Positions 6,069 to 10,841 of a stretch of DNA of 10,841 nt are shown here, piece by piece; the first letter of the stretch is position 1, and each line of letters starts with the position of its first letter. The DNA lies in contig JAGNNG010000021.1 of NCBI GenBank assembly GCA_017990795.1, positions 1-10,841 on the forward strand, given 5' to 3'. A program made the position numbers and the translations under genes. The stretch comes from Deltaproteobacteria bacterium. GTDB lineage: Bacteria > Myxococcota_A > Polyangia > Palsa-1104 > JAEUJZ01. Under the pieces are notes generated by a model, which was given only the letters and a program-made list of their open reading frames with translations, was not told where the DNA came from and searched no databases.

Positions 6069-7379
6069 ATGTTGAACCCAGCTTCCAGCAACAACGGACC
6101 CGGCAACAGCTCTGCCGCAGCGCCTCGCACCACGCCCATCGAGCCAGCCCGACGACATGGCGCGCGACTACCGCGACTGACGCTGACCCGTAACTTGCTG
6201 CGCAGCATCCACAGCGGCCATCCCTGGGTTTATCGCGAAGCGCTGACCGCTCCCCCAGGCGTGCCAACCGGGGCCGTCGTGGACCTGGTCGACAAAGCCA
6301 GTCGCTTCGTGGCCCGTGGCCTGTACGACGCCGAGTCCCCGCTGGCCCTACGCGTGTGGACGCTCGACCCCGAAGAGTCTGTCGATGGCAGCCTGATTCA
6401 GCGACGTCTGGCTGCGGCTCTGGCAGCAAGGCGCGGCGCGCTGCTGGGCGGCTTTGCGCAGACCAATGCCTTTCGGTTGTGCAACGGCGAAGGCGACTTT
6501 CTGCCGGGGCTGACTGTCGATGTCTACGGACACGTCGCTGTGGTGATCTGCGATGGCGAAGCCGTCCAGACTCTGCTGCCTCAAGTGGTCAGCGCGCTGC
6601 TAACCGTCGGAGAGCCGCTGGGCATCACCGCTATCTACGAGCGACATCAGCGTCGCCAAGGCGGCGGCGGCCAGCTTCTTCACGGCAGCCTGCAGCCCGC
6701 TTCGGGCCAGCCTCGTGGCACCCACGCCGGCGAAGTCCTGATCCGCGAGCATGGAATGCAGTTTGTCGTCGACATTCAAAACGGACAAAAGACCGGCCTG
6801 TTCCTGGATCAACGTGAAAACCGTCGCTTGATTGGCCGCTACGCCGCAGGTCTGTCGGTGTGGAACGGCTTTGCCTATACCGGCGGCTTCTCGCTGGCCG
6901 CGGCGCTGGGCGGAGCGACTCGCGTCGTCACGGTGGATCGCGCTCCCGTCGCTATCGAAGCCGCTCGCCGTAACTTCGCGCTGAACGGCCTAGATCCGCA
7001 GGCCCACGGCTTTTTTGCAGACGACGTCTTTACCCACCTAGAGACGGTGCGCGCGCAAGGGCTGACCTACGACATGGTGATCGTCGATCCGCCCAGCTTT
7101 GCACCGACGGCGAAGGCGCTTCCGGCGGCACTTGCGGCGTATCGCGATCTGCACCGGCTGGCCATGGAGGTCGTGGCCCCAGGCGGGCTGTTGGTGGCGG
7201 CGTCGTGCAGCAGCCACGTACCCGAGACCGCCTTCCTGGGCACCCTGGTCGAAGCCGCCGCCGAGCTAAAGCGCCGCTGCCGCGTCCTAGAGATTCAGAG
7301 CCAGCCCGCAGATCACCCTCACCTGCCCGCATTTCCCGAGGGTCGCTATCTAAAGTGCATCCTGCTGCGCATGGACTGA
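6069..7379 (+). CDS. RlmI-type class I SAM-dependent rRNA methyltransferase
   Basis: This 436-aa protein has the layout of the RlmI/YccW family, whose E. coli member makes m5C1962 in 23S rRNA. A poorly conserved N-terminal extension (1-35) is followed by a PUA-like RNA-binding domain (about 36-100), a middle domain with LCNGEGDFLPGLTVDVYG (137-154), and the family signature NGQKTGLFLDQREN (238-251). The Rossmann methyltransferase domain has motif I WNGFAYTGGFSLAAALGGA (265-283, SAM binding), VDRAP (289-293), DPPSFA (340-345) and ASCSS (378-382), whose Cys is at the likely catalytic position. HPHLPAFPEGRYLK closes the fold. ATG 6069 follows AGGCGGG at only 3 bases, so the start is uncertain; TTG 6042 would add 9 residues. 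The exact target base is not provable from sequence. It lies 54 bp after the DUF971 gene and converges with the next gene 20 bp on. Confidence 0.93.
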   Translation: MLNPASSNNGPGNSSAAAPRTTPIEPARRHGARLPRLTLTRNLLRSIHSGHPWVYREALTAPPGVPTGAVVDLVDKASRFVARGLYDAESPLALRVWTLDPEESVDGSLIQRRLAAALAARRGALLGGFAQTNAFRLCNGEGDFLPGLTVDVYGHVAVVICDGEAVQTLLPQVVSALLTVGEPLGITAIYERHQRRQGGGGQLLHGSLQPASGQPRGTHAGEVLIREHGMQFVVDIQNGQKTGLFLDQRENRRLIGRYAAGLSVWNGFAYTGGFSLAAALGGATRVVTVDRAPVAIEAARRNFALNGLDPQAHGFFADDVFTHLETVRAQGLTYDMVIVDPPSFAPTAKALPAALAAYRDLHRLAMEVVAPGGLLVAASCSSHVPETAFLGTLVEAAAELKRRCRVLEIQSQPADHPHLPAFPEGRYLKCILLRMD

Positions 7380-7399
7380 CCGCCTTCTAACAACCGTCG

Positions 7400-8653
7400 C
7401 TACGGCGATGGAGTCCCCACAACTGGCGGCGTAGGCGCAGCCGTTCCCACTGGCGCTGGCGTGGGCACAGCTGGCGGCAAGCCCAATCCCGGTGGTGGTG
7501 GCGGCAGCAGCTGCGCTAGATACTGCAGCAAGATATCGGCGTCCGTCCCCGGCACCTTCCCCGTCAGTACCACCGCTGAGCCCTGCTGCGACAGCTGCAG
7601 CTGCGACAGTAGACCACCAAGTCCCAGCCAGAACAGGCGACTCTGCAGCTTCTCTTTCATCTCGGGCAGCACCGCCATCAGCTTGGCCGCATCCGCAGGC
7701 GTGGCCAGCTCGCAGCGCACATGCACCGACGGTGAATCCTCCCCCGAGATGCCAATCCGCAGCGCTCTGGGTGTCGGCAGACCTCCGCCGAGACGCACCC
7801 GCTCGTTCATGTTTAGGATCTCTGCATTCAGCGGCGGACCGGGCGCAAGCAGCTTGTCGCGTAGCCGCTGCTGCCACTGCTCCGTTGTAACCGACGGCGC
7901 TGGTGGCGCGTCGCTAGACGGTGGCGCCCCCGTCGGTAAGCTCGGCCCTGGTCCAAGCAGCTCCGGGCGCGCAAAGGTCAGCAGCTGCGGTCCCAGCGCC
8001 TGCAGCTGTCGCTTGTCCCACGACGGTCCTTTTTGCCCCGCCAGCTTGCCCAGAACATCGGCTTTCGGTGCCTGCAGCGCGTAAAACACCGTCGCTGTGA
8101 TGTCGCGCGGGTCCGCCGTCGCAATCAGCAGCACCTGCGTCTGATCAATCAGCAGATTGGCCAGCGCCTCGGGACCGGCAAGCTGCGTGCCCGCAACCAG
8201 CACCGACATATCCGGGAATGCCGACAGCAGCTTAACCACCGCCGCGCGATGAGGCGACTTGCGCAGCGGCTCCATCCGCAGCAGCACACGCACGCCCAGG
8301 TCTTGATCAATCGCTTGCGGACCAAGCCCGGCCAGGTCGTTAATCTTCGGCGGTCCAGCAGGCTTAGCGGGCTTCGGCTTGGCCGGGGAGGAACGCGGCG
8401 GCCCGGCCTTGACCTCGCGCGACTCCGGGGGCTTTTTGGGGCTCGCGGGCTCATCGCTCGGCAGCGGTGGTGGCGCAGGCTGGGGCTTGGGCTTGGGCGG
8501 CAGGAACTCGACCTGGATCGGCAGCTTGGGCAAAAGGCGCGCAGCCAGCGACGGCAAGTTGGCCAGCAGCAAGAGCCCGCCATGCAGCACCAGCGACAGC
8601 ACCACCCCACGACCCAGATATGACGGCTTCCGACTGACGACCACTTTTGACAC
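7400..8653 (-). CDS. TonB-like proline-rich inner-membrane protein, unknown function
   Basis: From the GTG at 8653 the protein is 417 aa. It has a short basic N-terminus (MSKVVVSRKPSYLGRG), one membrane helix containing SLVLHGGLLLL (about 17-35), then LPIQVEFLPP and a Pro/Lys-rich segment (about 50-103), the usual look of TonB-like periplasmic proteins. Two folded regions follow (about 118-235 and 295-385), separated by a Pro/Ser linker, and a Pro/Thr-rich end. I cannot match the folded regions to a family and see no clear TonB C-terminal domain. No exbB or exbD is nearby. The GTG is chosen because conserved-looking sequence begins there and a purine run (AAGAAGAAG in minus sense, 8658-8666) precedes it. 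An upstream TTG at 8815 would add 54 Arg-rich residues of doubtful coding quality. It may span the periplasm with a structural or transport role. Confidence 0.8.
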   Translation of the reverse strand: MSKVVVSRKPSYLGRGVVLSLVLHGGLLLLANLPSLAARLLPKLPIQVEFLPPKPKPQPAPPPLPSDEPASPKKPPESREVKAGPPRSSPAKPKPAKPAGPPKINDLAGLGPQAIDQDLGVRVLLRMEPLRKSPHRAAVVKLLSAFPDMSVLVAGTQLAGPEALANLLIDQTQVLLIATADPRDITATVFYALQAPKADVLGKLAGQKGPSWDKRQLQALGPQLLTFARPELLGPGPSLPTGAPPSSDAPPAPSVTTEQWQQRLRDKLLAPGPPLNAEILNMNERVRLGGGLPTPRALRIGISGEDSPSVHVRCELATPADAAKLMAVLPEMKEKLQSRLFWLGLGGLLSQLQLSQQGSAVVLTGKVPGTDADILLQYLAQLLPPPPPGLGLPPAVPTPAPVGTAAPTPPVVGTPSP

Positions 8654-8863
8654 TGCGCTTCTTCTTACCCCTCGGGTCCCAAAGCTACCGCAACCGCGCG
8701 GCTGCGATCCTCTCAAAGTAGCTGCAAACCACCGCCGCGTCTTGCCTGACTGCAGGAGCCGCGACCGCCCCGCCGCTTCAAAGACCTGCGACAACCGCGC
8801 AATCGTGGTCAGCAAGTAAGCAAGTGCGTCGGAAGCGCGCGCGCCTCTGATATCGTGGCGCGT
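8654..8863. promoter_or_regulatory. Divergent intergenic region
   Basis: The 210 bp lie between the starts of the minus-strand TonB-like gene and the plus-strand deacetylase gene, so promoters for both should be here. I see no hexamer pair good enough to place one. A GC-alternating run sits at 8835-8844, and TGATAT (8848-8853) is a weak -10-like match very close to the deacetylase start. The minus strand is open for most of the interval but reads as Arg-rich, non-conserved sequence. Confidence 0.3.
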
Positions 8864-10600
8864 ATGGCTAAGACCGGTGATTTTGCCACCGACCGCAAAG
8901 GCAGCCTCGACTTCACCGCCGAGGACGGCCCCTGCGTAGCCTTGATCATCGAAGGCAGCCGCTCACACGCGGATCAGAGCGCGCTGCTGGCGCTGGGTCA
9001 GGCCCTCACCCGCTCTGGCCTGCAAGTCAAAGTGCTGCCGCATGGCCTGGGGCGACTGTCGAGGCGTTTCTTGCTGCAGACGCTTACGCGGCTACGGCCT
9101 CAGCTCATCTTGGTGACGGGTGCTGCATCGCTGCGGGATGCGCGTCGGGCTGCGACGACGCTGGGGTGTCCGCTGGTCTGCTACTACTGGCCGCACGGTG
9201 TGGTCCACGACGTCCACGCTCCGCACGGCCCTCCGCGCCACAGCCCTCCGCCGTCGCCACCTCAGCAGCTGGTGGTCGCCGACCGGTCAGCCGACAAGCA
9301 GCATCGCCTGCGCACGCTGCCCACGCGAATCGTCGTCGCCACTGCCGAGCAGCAGCAAGCCGCGCGGCTGTACTTTGCCCAAGCGGGCGTGTCGCTGCTC
9401 GATCCCGAGCGCGTGCATGTGCTGCCCAAGCTGCCCGACGAACCAGGGCCGCGCCCACCGCTCTCGGGTTCTATTGACGAATCTGTTAATAATTCTGCGA
9501 CCGCTGAATCGGCGGCACACGCCCAGGCGCTGACGGCGCATGTCACGCTGCTGACGGAGATGCTGGGCGAGCGCGCGCATCGCTCGATGGGTCGTGCGCT
9601 GCTGCGGGGCATGGTCGGCAAAGCCAGTCGCTTGCTGCGTCCGCAGTCGCACATCTTGCTGTGCTATCACCGCGTGGTGCGCGAGCTGCGCGGCTTTGAC
9701 CTCAACCTGGTCGTCACCGAGTCGACGCTGCTTAAGCAAGTGCAGGCGCTGCTGCAGCGAGGCTATCAGCCACTGCGCACCGTCGATCAGCTGCAGCTGC
9801 TGCGCGGGGCGACTCCGCCGACGAAGCCGACGTTTAGCCTGGGCTTTGACGATGGCTATCTGGATACCCTGACGGTGGCTGCGCCGCTGCTGCAGAGCCT
9901 GCAGGTGCCGTTCTCGGTGTATGTGATCAGCGACGTGGTGCTGGGACGCATGGGCCTGCCTTGGTACGAGCTGCTGGCGCAGGCTCTGCTGCACACCGAG
10001 ACGCGCGAACAGACGCTGCGCATCCTGCAGTCCGAGCCGCAGCTGCAAGCGGTCGCGCTGGCGGGCGCGGCGCGGCCAGGCTCGCAAGCGGTGCCGCATC
10101 TTTTGGCCGCCTGTAAAGCGCTGCCGGGCGAGCTGCGCGACCACCTGACGACGCTGCTGCGGCAAGAGGTCGAGCACGCCGTGCGCGCGCTGCCGTGGGT
10201 GCCGCGCTACCTGGATGTCGGCGGTGTGCGTCGGCTACAGGCGCTGGGGGCCGAGATCTCGTCGCACACCCGCAGCCACCCGATCTTACCCACGCTGTCG
10301 GATGAGGCGCTGCGCGACGAGCTAGTGGTCAGTCGTCAGGCGCTGCAAGGGGTCTGTGGTACCTGCGTGGGCCTGGCTTATCCCAATGGCGATGGCGACG
10401 CCCGCGTTCGTGCCGCCGCCCAGCAAGCAGGCTACGAGTACGCCGCCACCGTCACACCGACCCCGGTCCTGCGCAGTGGCACGCGGCCCGATTTCGTCGT
10501 GGGCAGGCGCGTGATCTCAGAGCTGTCCTCGATGGGCATCGACGGTCGCTTCAGCACCGATGTCTTCACCGCCCGCGTCTTCGGCCTACTAGGTCACTAG
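8864..10600 (+). CDS. Polysaccharide deacetylase (NodB-type) with N-terminal Rossmann-like region
   Basis: The C-terminal half is a carbohydrate esterase family 4 (NodB) deacetylase, which removes acetyl groups from N-acetylated sugars of envelope or exported polysaccharides. In the 578-aa product: LLCYHRVV (265-272), GFDDGYLDT (327-335, catalytic/metal Asp pair), SSHTRSHP (466-473, the HxxxH metal motif) and LAYPNGDGD (504-512). About 130 residues separate motifs 1 and 2, so a helical insert (about 360-450, starting LPWYELLAQALL) is present, as in some NodB relatives. The first 195 residues (VALIIEGSRSHADQ, LILVTGAASLRDARRA, RIVVATAEQQQAARLYFAQAG) look like a glycosyltransferase-type Rossmann half, followed by a linker. 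No signal peptide is seen, so the enzyme may be cytoplasmic. ATG 8864 and GTG 8855 are both possible starts; neither has a clear ribosome-binding site. Confidence 0.87.
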   Translation: MAKTGDFATDRKGSLDFTAEDGPCVALIIEGSRSHADQSALLALGQALTRSGLQVKVLPHGLGRLSRRFLLQTLTRLRPQLILVTGAASLRDARRAATTLGCPLVCYYWPHGVVHDVHAPHGPPRHSPPPSPPQQLVVADRSADKQHRLRTLPTRIVVATAEQQQAARLYFAQAGVSLLDPERVHVLPKLPDEPGPRPPLSGSIDESVNNSATAESAAHAQALTAHVTLLTEMLGERAHRSMGRALLRGMVGKASRLLRPQSHILLCYHRVVRELRGFDLNLVVTESTLLKQVQALLQRGYQPLRTVDQLQLLRGATPPTKPTFSLGFDDGYLDTLTVAAPLLQSLQVPFSVYVISDVVLGRMGLPWYELLAQALLHTETREQTLRILQSEPQLQAVALAGAARPGSQAVPHLLAACKALPGELRDHLTTLLRQEVEHAVRALPWVPRYLDVGGVRRLQALGAEISSHTRSHPILPTLSDEALRDELVVSRQALQGVCGTCVGLAYPNGDGDARVRAAAQQAGYEYAATVTPTPVLRSGTRPDFVVGRRVISELSSMGIDGRFSTDVFTARVFGLLGH

Positions 10601-10617
10601 CACCCTGCCAACCCCGC

Positions 10618-10667
10618 CCGCAGTAGCTTCTGGATCATTTTTAGTTCCCATCCAGAAACGTAGCGAG
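10618..10667. repeat. 50-bp hairpin repeat, copy 1
   Basis: This 50-bp sequence recurs without a mismatch at 10753-10802. It contains a perfect 8-bp hairpin, TTCTGGAT (10628-10635) and ATCCAGAA (10650-10657), with a 14-base loop that is AT-rich unlike its surroundings. It begins 17 bp after the deacetylase stop, so the hairpin could also end that transcript, although no T tract follows. The identity of the copies points to recent duplication or a maintained binding site. Candidates are a REP/MITE-type element or repeats at the end of an insertion sequence; no transposase is visible in the window. Confidence 0.9.
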
Positions 10668-10669
10668 GA

Positions 10670-10752
10670 ACCCCGATGGCAGTGATGGGCGAGCGGAGCA
10701 GCCTTGGGGCTGCCAAGGAACAACAATGTTCACCCAGCGCCGCCATCGGGGT
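10670..10752. repeat. Structured spacer bounded by an 11-bp inverted repeat
   Basis: ACCCCGATGGC (10670-10680) and GCCATCGGGGT (10742-10752) are perfect inverted repeats lying directly between the two 50-bp copies. Inside are two further hairpins: GCAGCC (10698-10703), TTGG, GGCTGC (10708-10713); and GAACA (10718-10722), ACAA, TGTTC (10727-10731). The set folds on paper as a closed multi-arm structure on either strand. Confidence 0.75.
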
Positions 10753-10802
10753 CCGCAGTAGCTTCTGGATCATTTTTAGTTCCCATCCAGAAACGTAGCG
10801 AG
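10753..10802. repeat. 50-bp hairpin repeat, copy 2
   Basis: Identical to copy 1 over 50 bp, 135 bp downstream in the same orientation. Its hairpin arms are 10763-10770 and 10785-10792. It is followed by GCCC (10806-10809), TGT, GGGC (10813-10816), a small additional hairpin. Confidence 0.9.
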
Positions 10803-10822
10803 CAGGCCCTGTGGGCATGGCG

Positions 10823-10841
10823 CCCGCCCGCAGCAGCCTCC
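10823..10841. repeat. Possible diverged third copy of the repeat, cut by the window end
   Basis: CGCCCGCAGCAGCCTC at the window end resembles the entry to copy 1 (CGCCCGCAGTAGCTTC), differing at two positions. It begins 75 bp after the start of copy 2. The hairpin arms lie beyond the window, so this may be a third, diverged unit of an array or a chance GC-rich similarity. Confidence 0.35.

Noticed and set aside
7380..7410. Terminator between the convergent methyltransferase and TonB-like genes
   Set aside because: Only a 4-bp CCGT/ACGG stem is visible and there is no T tract on either strand.
8654..8815. N-terminal extension of the TonB-like protein to TTG 8815
   Set aside because: No ribosome-binding site, Arg-rich sequence unlike the rest of the protein, and it would place the membrane helix about 70 residues in. 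The GTG at 8653 fits the family layout better.
9287..10177. 296-codon minus-strand frame within the deacetylase gene
   Set aside because: It is fully antisense to conserved NodB motifs. Its Gln/Arg/Leu-rich product is typical of a reversed GC-rich gene.
10618..10802. CRISPR array
   Set aside because: Only two exact copies with an 85-bp spacer that is itself palindromic and no cas genes nearby. The spacing and repeat structure do not fit CRISPR.

Overview
The window looks like a piece of a high-GC bacterial chromosome, most likely from Myxococcota or a related deltaproteobacterial-type lineage. This assignment is an inference. It rests on the high GC content, a short EF-Ts of the kind I associate with that group, a serine/threonine kinase with the ATGGMAEIYLA-type glycine loop, and a TonB-like protein with a long proline-rich linker. 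No marker gene was compared against a database.

Positions 1-3625 hold the conserved translation/nucleotide cluster rpsB-tsf-pyrH-frr: ribosomal protein S2, elongation factor Ts, UMP kinase and ribosome recycling factor, all on the plus strand. A 263-bp leader before rpsB carries a strong Shine-Dalgarno and a possible stem. S2 has an arginine/glycine-rich tail of about 85 residues. Many bacteria have uppS/cdsA after frr. Here frr is followed directly, in the same reading frame and after a single TAG, by a serine/threonine kinase (3629-5194) that ends in a C-terminal membrane helix. The kinase appears to start at a CTG codon. A 90-residue single-span membrane protein follows, then a DUF971 (GBBH-like N-terminal domain) protein with two CxCxxC motifs, then an RlmI-type rRNA methyltransferase. 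Positions 1-7379 are therefore one co-oriented block. It may contain more than one transcription unit, because gaps of 143 bp (rpsB-tsf), 241 bp (pyrH-frr) and 115 bp (before DUF971) could hold promoters.

Positions 7400-8653 hold a minus-strand gene that converges on the methyltransferase. It encodes an inner-membrane, TonB-like proline-rich protein of unknown role. About 210 bp of divergent intergenic DNA separates it from a plus-strand polysaccharide deacetylase (NodB fold) with an extra N-terminal Rossmann-like region (8864-10600), probably an envelope or exopolysaccharide enzyme.

The last 240 bp (10601-10841) are non-coding and repetitive. Two identical 50-bp copies lie 135 bp apart, each with a perfect 8-bp hairpin. 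The spacer between them is bounded by a perfect 11-bp inverted repeat, and a diverged third copy begins at the window edge. This is the part of the window least explained by known genes and the most likely edge of a mobile or structured repeat family.

Of the ten genes called, seven stop with TAG, two with TAA and one with TGA, which is unusual for high-GC DNA.
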